Program-made: the position numbers and the translations under genes | Assembly: GCF_003355495.1 (NCBI RefSeq) | Contig: NZ_CP031337.1 | Coordinates: forward strand, 2,299,001 to 2,363,000 | Direction: 5' to 3' | DNA from: Crenobacter cavernae | GTDB taxonomy: Bacteria > Pseudomonadota > Gammaproteobacteria > Burkholderiales > Chromobacteriaceae | Length of the DNA: 64,000 bases | In this document: one piece after another, positions 38,556 through 46,771 of the stretch | How the letters are laid out: each line of letters opens with the position of its first letter | Position numbering within the stretch: the stretch's first letter is position 1 | The notes under the pieces: generated by a model | The model's input: only the letters and a program-made list of their open reading frames with translations | Database searches by the model: none | Told to the model about the DNA's origin: nothing

Positions 38556-39656
38556 ATGAGCGATCGACTTCTCGTTGCCACGCGCAAAGGGCTGTTTATC
38601 CTGCAGCGCAGCAGTGATGGACAGTGGCGGCAGGCAGAGACGCATTTCCTCGGCGAGCCGGTCAGCATGGTGCTGGCCGATCCGCGCGACCACACGCTAT
38701 ACGCGGCGCTCAACCTCGGCCATTTCGGCGTCAAGCTGTGGCGTCGTCCGGCCGGACGGCAGGACTGGGAGGCGTGCGCGGTGCCCGTCTATCCGCCGCA
38801 GCTGGAAGAGCCTTCCGGGCCGCCATTGGAAGAGGCGCCGTGGAGCCTGCAGCAGATCTGGGCGCTGGAAGCCGGCGGCCCGGACGAACCCGGCGTGCTG
38901 TGGGCCGGCACCATCCCGGGAGGTTTGTTCCGCTCCGGCGACGGCGCCGATAGCTGGGCGCTGAACCGGGCGCTGTGGGACCGGCCGGAGCGCAGCGAGT
39001 GGTTCGGCGGCGGCTACGACTACCCCGGCATCCATTCCGTCTGCGTCGATCCGCGCGACAGCCGTCACATCACGATCGCCGTATCCTGCGGCGGCGTGTG
39101 GCAGACGCATGACGGCGCCGACAGCTGGACCTGCACCAGCACGGGCATGCAGGCCGACTATATGCCGCCCGAACGGCGCGAAGACCCCAATATCCAGGAT
39201 CCGCACCGCATGGTGCAGTGCGAGGGCCGTCCCGAGGCGCTGTGGGTGCAGCACCACAATGGCATCTTCCGTGCTACCGACGGCGCCGCGCGCTGGCAGC
39301 GCGTGCATGCACTGCCCTCCAGCTTCGGCTTCGCCGTCGCCGTCCACCCCCGGCAGCCCGACACCGCTTGGTTCGTTCCGGCCGTCAAGGACGAGTGCCG
39401 CGTCCCGGTGGACGGTCGGTTCGTCGTCAACCGCACGCGGGATGGCGGGCGCAGCTTCGAGGCGCTGGACGACGGCCTGCCGCCGCCCCCGGCCTACGAC
39501 CTCGTCTACCGGCACGCTCTGGCCGTGGACGCCTCGGGTGAGCGCCTGGCGATGGGCTCGACCACCGGCGGCCTGTGGGTCTCGGAGAACGGAGGCGACC
39601 GCTGGCAGTGCGTGTCGGCTCATCTGCCGCCGATCTATTGCGTGCGCTTCGCTTGA
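38556..39656 (+). CDS. BNR/sialidase-like beta-propeller protein
   Basis: 366 residues from ATG 38556. Repeated Asp-box-like motifs (GLFRSGDGADSWALN, GVWQTHDGADSWTCTS, GIFRATDGAARWQ, TRDGGRSFEA, GLWVSENGGDRWQC) define a six-bladed-type propeller. No signal peptide, so cytoplasmic. Often annotated as exo-alpha-sialidase, but it lacks visible catalytic Arg triad evidence. I recall the pairing with a MoaD-like gene in many bacteria; function unknown. Confidence 0.8.
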   Translation: MSDRLLVATRKGLFILQRSSDGQWRQAETHFLGEPVSMVLADPRDHTLYAALNLGHFGVKLWRRPAGRQDWEACAVPVYPPQLEEPSGPPLEEAPWSLQQIWALEAGGPDEPGVLWAGTIPGGLFRSGDGADSWALNRALWDRPERSEWFGGGYDYPGIHSVCVDPRDSRHITIAVSCGGVWQTHDGADSWTCTSTGMQADYMPPERREDPNIQDPHRMVQCEGRPEALWVQHHNGIFRATDGAARWQRVHALPSSFGFAVAVHPRQPDTAWFVPAVKDECRVPVDGRFVVNRTRDGGRSFEALDDGLPPPPAYDLVYRHALAVDASGERLAMGSTTGGLWVSENGGDRWQCVSAHLPPIYCVRFA

Positions 39657-39800
39657 TCCTGCTACAAAGCCAGACCACCATGCCGCAGCCCGGCCGTCGG
39701 CGTCCAACGCAAAGCCCAGGATCAATCCGGTCTTGGGCTTTCTCATGCCCGCAGTTGGCCGAGCCTTGGGTGTCGGGCCGGGGGCCGCGCCCAAAAGCAG

Positions 39801-39820
39801 ACAGCCCCGTCAGGGGCTGT
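39801..39820. terminator. Hairpin between BNR gene and glnD
   Basis: ACAGCCCC pairs with GGGGCTGT around GTCA. No strong T run, but it is placed between convergent genes. Two one-mismatch motif copies flank it (39753-39764, 39835-39846). Confidence 0.5.
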
Positions 39821-39855
39821 CATTCATGAAGCAAGCTTGGCCGAGCGACTCGACC

Positions 39856-42414
39856 CTAGGCCTTCAACTCCTCGATCAGATCCGCCTCGAGCGCGAGCAC
39901 CGCCTTGCCGTCCGACAGCGCGTCGCCCGACAGCAGGAACGAGTCCTCGACCCGGCTGCCGAGCGTCATGATCTTGGCCGACTGTACCGACAGGCCGTAG
40001 CGGGTCAGGATCTGCGTGATGCGTGCCAACAGGCCGGGCTGGTCGCCGGCCACCAGCGATAGCACGAAGTAGTTTTCACGGTCGTCGGAGCGGATGACGA
40101 CCTGCGGCGTGATCGGGAAGTGGCGCAGCATGCGGTTGACGCGGCCGGGCGGCGGCATCTCGATCTCGCCGCCGCGCTTCAGGCAGGCGGACAGTTCGAA
40201 CTCGATGAAGCTGATCAGGTCGCGGTAGTCGCCGTCGTGGTGTTCGGGGATGAACACGTGGAAGGTATCGAGCGCGTAGCCGTGGCGCGTGGTGTAGACC
40301 TTGGCGTCGGCGATGCTGTAGCGGGTGCGGCCGAAGAACGCGCACAGGCGCGCGAACAGCGCTGGCTGGTCGGGCGTGTAGACCAGCACCTGGACGCCTT
40401 CCTTGTCCTCGGACAGCCGCGCGCGGACGATGGGCTCGGCGCTGGCGACGAAGCGGTTCAGAAGCCTTGCGTGCCACGCGATCTCCTTAGCCTCGTGGCG
40501 CAGGAAGTAGACGGTGTCGAGTTCGCTCCACAGCTTGTCTTCGACGCCGGCCGGTACGGCGAACAGCCGGAGCAGCGCGCGCGCCTGCGTCTTGCGTTCC
40601 TCGAGTTCGGAGTCGAGGTCGAGCTCGCCGCCGCGCATCAGCTGCTTGAGCGTCGCGTGGTAGAGGTCCTCGAGCAGTTTGGCCTTCCACGCGTTCCACA
40701 CCTTGGGGCTGGTGCCGCGGATGTCGGCGACGGTCAACAGGTACAGCGCGGCCAGCCTTCTGGGCGTTGCGACCTTGTCGGCGAAGCGGCCGACGGTTTC
40801 CGGGTCGTAGATATCTTCTTTCTGCGCGGTCGCCGACATCGTCAGGTGTTCCTGCACCAGCCAGACCACGAGCTCGGTGTCGTCGTCCGTCAGCCCGTGC
40901 GCGATGCAGAATTCGCGCGCGTCGAGACGGCCCAACTGCGAGTGGTCGCCGCCGCGGCCCTTGGCGATGTCGTGGAACAGGCCGGCCAGGTACAAGAGTT
41001 CCGGCTTGTCGAAGTCGTTGATCAGCCGCGACAGGAACGGGTATTCGTGGTTGAACGCCGGCACCGCGAAGCGGCGCAGGTTGCGCACCACCATCAGGAT
41101 GTGTTCATCGACGGTGTAGACGTGGAACAGGTCGTGCTGCATCTGGCCGACGATGCGGCCGAACGCCGGCAGGTATTTGCCGAGCACGCCGTACAGGTTC
41201 ATGCGGCGCAGCGTGCGCGTCAGTCCCGGCTCGCGGAACAGCTGCATGAAGAGCGCGCGGTTGGTCTTGTCGTGGCGGAAGCGCTCGTTGATGCGGCTGC
41301 GTGCGTTCCACAATGCCCTGAGCGTGCGCGGCGCGAAGCCGGTCAGCTCGGGGTGGCGCTGCAGCATCAGGAAGGCTTCGAAGATGGTCGACGGCCGCTC
41401 GCGGAAAATCTCGGATTTATAGACGGAAAGCATGCCGTTGACGGTGTAGAAGTGCTCGTCGAGCGACTGAGTCAGCCGCGGCAGCTGCGAGAAGAAACGC
41501 GCGCGCAGGTTGGGCAGCAGAACGCCGTTCAGTTGACCGACGGTGCGCGCCGCGCGGTAGAACTCGTGCATCAGGAGTTCGCTCGCGCGCCGCGCGTTCG
41601 TGTCCTCGAAGCCCCACAGCCTGGCCAGCGGCTGCTGGAAGTCGAACAGCAGCCGGTCCTCTCGACGCTTCGCCAACAGGTGCAGGTCGATGCGCAGCCG
41701 CTGCAGCGTGCGTTCGCTGCGCCGGATCAGCCTAGCCTCGGCGCGCGTCAGGATGTCGTCCTCGGTCAGCGCATCCCAGCTGTCGCCGAAGCCGGTCGCC
41801 TTGCTGATCCACAACAGCGTGTGCAGGTCTCTGAGGCCGCCCGGGCTTTCCTTCAGGTTCGGTTCGAGGTTGTTGGTGACGCCGAAGAAGCGGTTGTGGC
41901 GCTGCTGCTGCTCGAGCTGCTTGCCCTCGACGAAGGCGACCGGGTCGAGTTCGCGCGCGAGCGAGGCGGCGAGGACCTGTTGGAGTGCTGCGTTGCCGGC
42001 GATGAGCCGGTGTTCCAGCAGCGTGGTCGCGACGGTGATGTCACCTTCGGCCTCCTTCAGGCATTCGTCGACGGTGCGTACGCTGTGGCCGACCTCGAGG
42101 CCGAGGTCCCACATCTGGCCGATCAGCACCTCGGCCTTCTCGAGCACCGCGCGTGGCGCGTTGTCGGGCAGCAGGATCAGGAGGTCGATGTCCGAATGCG
42201 GAAACAGCTGGCCGCGGCCGTAGCCGCCGACCGCCAGCAGCGCCGCCGATTCGCCGCCGCCGCCGTCCTGCCACAGCGCGGCGATTTCTGTGTCGACGAG
42301 ACCGCTCAGCGACGAAAGCAAGGTTTGCGGGTCGCCATGTTCACGCCAGGCGGCGAACAGCGCGTCGCGGGCGGTCTGCAGTGCCTGGCGGCGTGCGGTC
42401 AGCGCGTGGGCCAT
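39856..42414 (-). CDS. glnD: PII uridylyltransferase / uridylyl-removing enzyme
   Basis: 852 residues. Nucleotidyltransferase site GGYGRGQLFPHSDIDLLIL. HD hydrolase site LFHDIAKGRGGDHSQLG. Two C-terminal ACT domains (VLVYTPDQPALFARLCAFFG and LSLVAGDQPGLLARITQILT). It senses glutamine and modifies PII, linking nitrogen state to GlnE and glutamine synthetase; glnE is also in this window. Starts one base after the lptG stop. Confidence 0.96.
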   Translation of the reverse strand: MAHALTARRQALQTARDALFAAWREHGDPQTLLSSLSGLVDTEIAALWQDGGGGESAALLAVGGYGRGQLFPHSDIDLLILLPDNAPRAVLEKAEVLIGQMWDLGLEVGHSVRTVDECLKEAEGDITVATTLLEHRLIAGNAALQQVLAASLARELDPVAFVEGKQLEQQQRHNRFFGVTNNLEPNLKESPGGLRDLHTLLWISKATGFGDSWDALTEDDILTRAEARLIRRSERTLQRLRIDLHLLAKRREDRLLFDFQQPLARLWGFEDTNARRASELLMHEFYRAARTVGQLNGVLLPNLRARFFSQLPRLTQSLDEHFYTVNGMLSVYKSEIFRERPSTIFEAFLMLQRHPELTGFAPRTLRALWNARSRINERFRHDKTNRALFMQLFREPGLTRTLRRMNLYGVLGKYLPAFGRIVGQMQHDLFHVYTVDEHILMVVRNLRRFAVPAFNHEYPFLSRLINDFDKPELLYLAGLFHDIAKGRGGDHSQLGRLDAREFCIAHGLTDDDTELVVWLVQEHLTMSATAQKEDIYDPETVGRFADKVATPRRLAALYLLTVADIRGTSPKVWNAWKAKLLEDLYHATLKQLMRGGELDLDSELEERKTQARALLRLFAVPAGVEDKLWSELDTVYFLRHEAKEIAWHARLLNRFVASAEPIVRARLSEDKEGVQVLVYTPDQPALFARLCAFFGRTRYSIADAKVYTTRHGYALDTFHVFIPEHHDGDYRDLISFIEFELSACLKRGGEIEMPPPGRVNRMLRHFPITPQVVIRSDDRENYFVLSLVAGDQPGLLARITQILTRYGLSVQSAKIMTLGSRVEDSFLLSGDALSDGKAVLALEADLIEELKA

Positions 42415-42415
42415 G

Positions 42416-43489
42416 TCAGCGTTTTTCCTGCTTGCGGATCAGTGCGATGCCGGCGGCCAGGAAGAGTAGCGTCGGCAGTGTCGCCGAGACCATCGCGTTC
42501 CAGCCGTACAAGAGGCCGAGGTGGCTGAACAGGCGGTTGGTGAAGTGGAAGCCGACGCCGATGCAGATGCCGATGAACAGCTGCAGGCCGAGCTGGCCGT
42601 GGCGGCGCTGGCGCGGCGTGAAAGCGAGCGCGACCAGCGCCATCGACACGCAGGCGAGCGGGTAGAACAGCTTGCTCCACAGCGCGATGTCGTAGCGTTG
42701 CGTCTGCTGCTTGTTGTTCGACAGGTGCTCGATATAGGTGACGAGGTTGGCGACCGACATCTGTTCGGGCACGACGAGCAGTACGTCGAGGATGTCCGGT
42801 TCGATCACCGACTTCCAATTCAACGCCGGGTGGTGCTCGACGGTGACCTTGTTCTCGCTCAGCTTGGTGTCGGACACGCCGGTCAACTGCCACTGGCCGT
42901 TGCCGAGGTAACGGCCAACGTCGGCGTAGCGGGTCTGCGTCAGCTGGTAGTCGTCGTTGTAGGTGTAGATGCGCACGCCCTTCAGCGTGGTATCGGGCAG
43001 CATCTCGCGCACGTTGATGAAGTGCTTGTCGTCCTTGACCCAGATGCCCGAACGGAACTCCTGCGCAACCATCGAGCGCGTGGCGGCGAGCTTGACGCGG
43101 CTCGCCTCCTGTTCGGCGTACGGCGCGGCGAACTCGCCGAGCAGAACGGTGAGGATCGCGAACAGCACGCCGAACTGCGCGAGCACGCCGGCGACCTGAG
43201 ACAGCGACACGCCGCTGGTGCGGATCACCGTGTACTCGCTGTTCGACGCGAACTGCGTCATCGCGACCATGCCGCCTATCAGCACCGCCAGCGGCATCAG
43301 TTCGTAAGCGTGGCCGGGGATCAGGTAGGCGACGTAGCGCAGCATCACCGGCGCGGTGTAGCTGCCCTTGCCGAGGCTGGGCAACTCGGCGACCACGTCG
43401 AAGAAGCCGAACAGGCCGATCAGCGCGGCCAGCGTGAAGAAGGCGCTGCTGGCGAGCGAACCGATCAGGTAACGGTTAATCAGCCGCAT
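42416..43489 (-). CDS. lptG: LPS export permease LptG
   Basis: 357 residues from ATG 43489. YjgP/YjgQ topology: two N-terminal helix groups (MRLINRYLIGSLASSAFFTL, LLGEFAAPYAEQEASRVK), a periplasmic jellyroll-type domain and three C-terminal helices. With LptF and LptB it extracts lipopolysaccharide from the inner membrane. Follows lptF by 4 bases. Confidence 0.95.
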   Translation of the reverse strand: MRLINRYLIGSLASSAFFTLAALIGLFGFFDVVAELPSLGKGSYTAPVMLRYVAYLIPGHAYELMPLAVLIGGMVAMTQFASNSEYTVIRTSGVSLSQVAGVLAQFGVLFAILTVLLGEFAAPYAEQEASRVKLAATRSMVAQEFRSGIWVKDDKHFINVREMLPDTTLKGVRIYTYNDDYQLTQTRYADVGRYLGNGQWQLTGVSDTKLSENKVTVEHHPALNWKSVIEPDILDVLLVVPEQMSVANLVTYIEHLSNNKQQTQRYDIALWSKLFYPLACVSMALVALAFTPRQRRHGQLGLQLFIGICIGVGFHFTNRLFSHLGLLYGWNAMVSATLPTLLFLAAGIALIRKQEKR

Positions 43490-43493
43490 CGTG

Positions 43494-44594
43494 TCAGGCT
43501 TTCTTGAAAAGGGTGACGAGGGTGCGCGACAGCGGCGCGGCCGGGAGCGAGCGCAGCCACAATAGTCCCAGCGACACCGCGAACAGCGCAAGGTGGACGA
43601 CGACGACCGCGCCCCACGGCACCTTGCCGTCGCCGATCCAGTTGCGCATCAGCGTCAACGCGTTCTGGTACAAGAGGAAGGCGATCAGCGCGTACACCAG
43701 GTTGTAGGTGTGGCCGCTCCTCGGGTTGAAGTAGCTCAAGGGCAGCGCCAACAGCGCGAGCAGCGCGCAGGTGAGGGGCAGCGACAGCCGCCACGCGAGT
43801 TCGGCCTTGTCGGACGGCTCGTCGCTGGCCCATAGCGCGGCGGTCGGTCGAGTCTGGATATTGGTGATCTGGCCTATCATCGGCGGCGCCTCGCCGAGGA
43901 CGACGCGGTAGCGTTCGAAATGTGCCTCCTCGAAGTCGGCGCGGCCGGGTACGCCGACGTAGCGGCGGCCGTCGGTCAGTTCCAGCACCCGTTCTCCGTA
44001 GGCGTTGCTGATGACCTTGCCGGCGCGGGCGAGGATGGTGCCGACCTTGCCGTCGCTGATTTCCTGCATGAACACATGGTTGGCCGTGCCGTGCACCGCC
44101 GAGTACTGCTCGATGAAGTACACGCGGTTGGCGGCGCCCGATTCCTTGAATACGCCGGGCGAGATCGCCGAGATCTCCTCGCGCTGCTTCAGGACTTCGG
44201 CATACTCCTTGCTGCGATAGGCGGCCCACGGGCTGATGTAGAGCGTCAGCGTGGCGATGATCAGCACGAACGGCAGCGCAAAGCGCATCAGCGGCCAGAT
44301 CCAGTCCTTGAGGCCGATGCCTGACGACAGCCACACTGTCATCTCGTGGTCGCGCCAGACGCGGGTGAGCACCACCAGCGTGCTGATGAACACAGTCAGG
44401 ATCAGGAGCAGCGGGAACAGGCCGAGCGACCAGAAGCCGATCAGCGCCGCCACCGCCTCGTTGGCGATGCGGCCTTCGGCGGCGCGGCCCAACAGGTTGA
44501 TGGTTTGCGTGGTGAGCAGGATCGCCAGCAACACGACGAACACGCCAACGGCGGTAAACGTCAGTTCGCGGGTCAGGCTACGGTGAAAAACCAT
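43494..44594 (-). CDS. lptF: LPS export permease LptF
   Basis: 366 residues. Begins MVFHRSLTRELTFTAVGVFV, with periplasmic domain (GTILARAGKVISNAYGERVL) and C-terminal helices (LLALLALPLSYFNPRSGHTY). Paired with lptG in one operon that continues into glnD. Divergent from pepA, with a shared upstream region of 199 bases. Confidence 0.95.
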   Translation of the reverse strand: MVFHRSLTRELTFTAVGVFVVLLAILLTTQTINLLGRAAEGRIANEAVAALIGFWSLGLFPLLLILTVFISTLVVLTRVWRDHEMTVWLSSGIGLKDWIWPLMRFALPFVLIIATLTLYISPWAAYRSKEYAEVLKQREEISAISPGVFKESGAANRVYFIEQYSAVHGTANHVFMQEISDGKVGTILARAGKVISNAYGERVLELTDGRRYVGVPGRADFEEAHFERYRVVLGEAPPMIGQITNIQTRPTAALWASDEPSDKAELAWRLSLPLTCALLALLALPLSYFNPRSGHTYNLVYALIAFLLYQNALTLMRNWIGDGKVPWGAVVVVHLALFAVSLGLLWLRSLPAAPLSRTLVTLFKKA

Positions 44595-44608
44595 GCGAGA
44601 TGACCTTT

Positions 44609-44637
44609 TTGACTTTTTCTTTGTTGCGTTGTGATAA
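44609..44637 (+). promoter_or_regulatory. Sigma-70 promoter of pepA
   Basis: TTGACT (44609-44614), spacer of 17 bases, TGATAA (44632-44637), in an AT-rich stretch. A strong match in a GC-rich genome, 160 bases before the pepA start. Confidence 0.75.
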
Positions 44638-44716
44638 TTTGCTTCGAGACAGGAAACGAGGCGCCTTGTTCAAAACAGGACAAGGGCATAAGCCGCCGAA
44701 GCCGGGAAAACAGACA

Positions 44717-44728
44717 GCTCGGCCAACC
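44717..44728 (-). repeat. Dispersed motif copy, exact, in the pepA leader
   Basis: GCTCGGCCAACC followed by TT, i.e. the 14-base form AAGGTTGGCCGAGC on the minus strand. Located between the promoter and pepA. Confidence 0.85.
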
Positions 44729-44793
44729 TTGAAAAGCGGCTTCGCATGCGCGGTTGCACGGCGGCCGGAACGCAATATCCACGGGAGTTCACG

Positions 44794-46359
44794 ATGGAAT
44801 TTAACATAAAAAGCGGGAGCCCGGAGAAACAGCGCGTCGCGTGCGTGATCGTCGGCGTGTACGAATCGCGCAAGCTGACGCTCGCGGCCGACCTCATCGA
44901 CCGCGTCTCCAGCGGCTTCATCGGCGACGTGCTCAAGCGCGGCGACATGGAAGGCAAACTCGGCAGCACGCTGATGCTGCACTCGGTGCCGCACGCCTTG
45001 TGCGACCGCGTGCTGCTCGTCGGCCTCGGCAAGGAGCGCGATTTCCGCGCCAAGGAGTACCGCGAGGCGATCCGCACGTCGATCAGGGCGCTGACGCAGA
45101 CCTCGGCCAACGAGGCGGTCAGCTACCTGACCGAACTGACCATCAAGAAGCACGACGTCGAGTGGATGATCGAGCAGGCGACCGTCGTCACGCTCGACGT
45201 GCTGTACCGCTTCGACCGCTTCAAGACGCGCAGCGACGAGCCTTTGCGCGAGCCGAAGAAGCTCACGCTCGCCGTGCAGCGCCGCAGCGACCTCGCCGAC
45301 GGCGAGAAGGGCCTCGCGCGCGGTCAGGCGATCGCCGAAGGCATGCGCTTCGCCAAGGACCTGGCCAACCTGCCGGGCAACTTCTGCACGCCGAGCTTCC
45401 TCGCCGACACCGCGCGCGACATGGCGGCCACGCTCGGCGCCGAGGCCGAGATCCTCGACGAGAACGGCATCGCCGAGCTCGGCATGGGTTCGTTCCTCGC
45501 GGTCGCCAAGGGCTCGGACGAGCCGCCGCGGCTGATCGTGCTCAAGCACTACGGCGCGAAGGACAAGGCCGACAAGCCGGTGGTGCTGGTCGGCAAGGGC
45601 ATCACCTTCGACACCGGCGGCATCTCGCTCAAGCCGGGCGAGGCGATGGACGAGATGAAGTACGACATGTGCGGCGCCGCGACCGTGCTCGGCGCCTTCC
45701 GCGCCGCGGTCGAGATGGCGCTGCCGATCAACCTCGTCGCCATCGTGCCGACCTGCGAGAACATGCCATCCGGCCGCGCGGTCAAGCCGGGCGACATCGT
45801 CACCAGCATGTCCGGCCAGACGATCGAGATTCTCAACACCGACGCCGAAGGCCGGCTGATCCTGTGCGACGCGCTGACCTACGCTGAAAGGTTTAATCCG
45901 GCCACCGTCGTCGACGTCGCGACCCTGACCGGCGCGTGCATCATCGCGCTCGGCCACGTCGCCACCGGCCTGTTCGCCAACCAGGACAGCCTGGCGCGCG
46001 AACTGTCCGCCGCCGGCGAGGAGGTCGGCGACCGCGCGTGGCACATGCCGCTGTTCGACGAATATCAGGAACAACTGAAGAGCCCGTTCGCCGACATGGC
46101 CAATATCGGCGGGCGGCCGGCCGGCAGCATCACCGCCGCGGCCTTCCTGTCGCGCTACACCAAGGCGTACGACTGGGCGCACCTCGACATCGCCGGTACG
46201 GCGTGGCGGAGCGGCAAGGACAAGGGCGCGACCGGCCGTCCGGTGCCGCTCCTGGTGCAGTTCCTGCAGGATCGCGCCGACATCGCGACCGGCAACGTGG
46301 TCCGCCGCGGTCGTCCGCGCCGCGAAACGAGCGAAGCCCCCGACGATGACGCGGATTGA
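44794..46359 (+). CDS. pepA: Leucyl aminopeptidase PepA (M17)
   Basis: 521 residues from ATG 44794. M17 catalytic region: VLVGKGITFDTGGISLKPGE, MKYDMCGAATVLG, NTDAEGRLILCDAL (NTDAEGRL is the family signature). It removes N-terminal residues in the cytosol. Its tail runs 14 bases into holC, a neighbour pairing common in proteobacteria. Confidence 0.96.
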   Translation: MEFNIKSGSPEKQRVACVIVGVYESRKLTLAADLIDRVSSGFIGDVLKRGDMEGKLGSTLMLHSVPHALCDRVLLVGLGKERDFRAKEYREAIRTSIRALTQTSANEAVSYLTELTIKKHDVEWMIEQATVVTLDVLYRFDRFKTRSDEPLREPKKLTLAVQRRSDLADGEKGLARGQAIAEGMRFAKDLANLPGNFCTPSFLADTARDMAATLGAEAEILDENGIAELGMGSFLAVAKGSDEPPRLIVLKHYGAKDKADKPVVLVGKGITFDTGGISLKPGEAMDEMKYDMCGAATVLGAFRAAVEMALPINLVAIVPTCENMPSGRAVKPGDIVTSMSGQTIEILNTDAEGRLILCDALTYAERFNPATVVDVATLTGACIIALGHVATGLFANQDSLARELSAAGEEVGDRAWHMPLFDEYQEQLKSPFADMANIGGRPAGSITAAAFLSRYTKAYDWAHLDIAGTAWRSGKDKGATGRPVPLLVQFLQDRADIATGNVVRRGRPRRETSEAPDDDAD

Positions 46360-46771
46360 TTTTTACACCGAGGTCGACCAGCCGGCGGTCTTCGCCTGCC
46401 GGCTGGCGAACACGGTCTACAAGAAGGGCGAGCGCCTCACCGTCTGGCTGGCCGACGAAGAGGCGCTCGCTTCTTTCAGCACCCGGCTGTGGTGCCTGTC
46501 GGACACGCTGTTCGTGCCGCACTGCCACGTCGACGATGCGCTTGCCGCCGAGACGCCGGTGCTGCTCGCCGCGACCTTGCCGCACGACGCCGGCGGTGTG
46601 CTGCTCAACCTCGGCCCGAGCTACCCGGACGCGCCGGAACGCTTCTCGCGCATCCTCGAGATCGTCGGCCGCGACGAAGCGGCGCTGGCCGCCGCGCGCG
46701 ATCGCTTCAAGGCCTACCGCACGCGCGGTTTCACGATCGAACACCACGACATGAGTCAACGCTCATCATGA
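46346..46771 (+). CDS. holC: DNA polymerase III chi subunit
   Basis: 141 residues: RIDFYTEVDQPAVFACRLAN, YKKGERLTVWLADEEALASF, LWCLSDTLFVPHCHVDDAL. Chi joins the clamp loader to single-strand binding protein. Coupled to both neighbours (overlap with pepA; ATGA with the next gene). Confidence 0.93.
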   Translation: MTRIDFYTEVDQPAVFACRLANTVYKKGERLTVWLADEEALASFSTRLWCLSDTLFVPHCHVDDALAAETPVLLAATLPHDAGGVLLNLGPSYPDAPERFSRILEIVGRDEAALAAARDRFKAYRTRGFTIEHHDMSQRSS

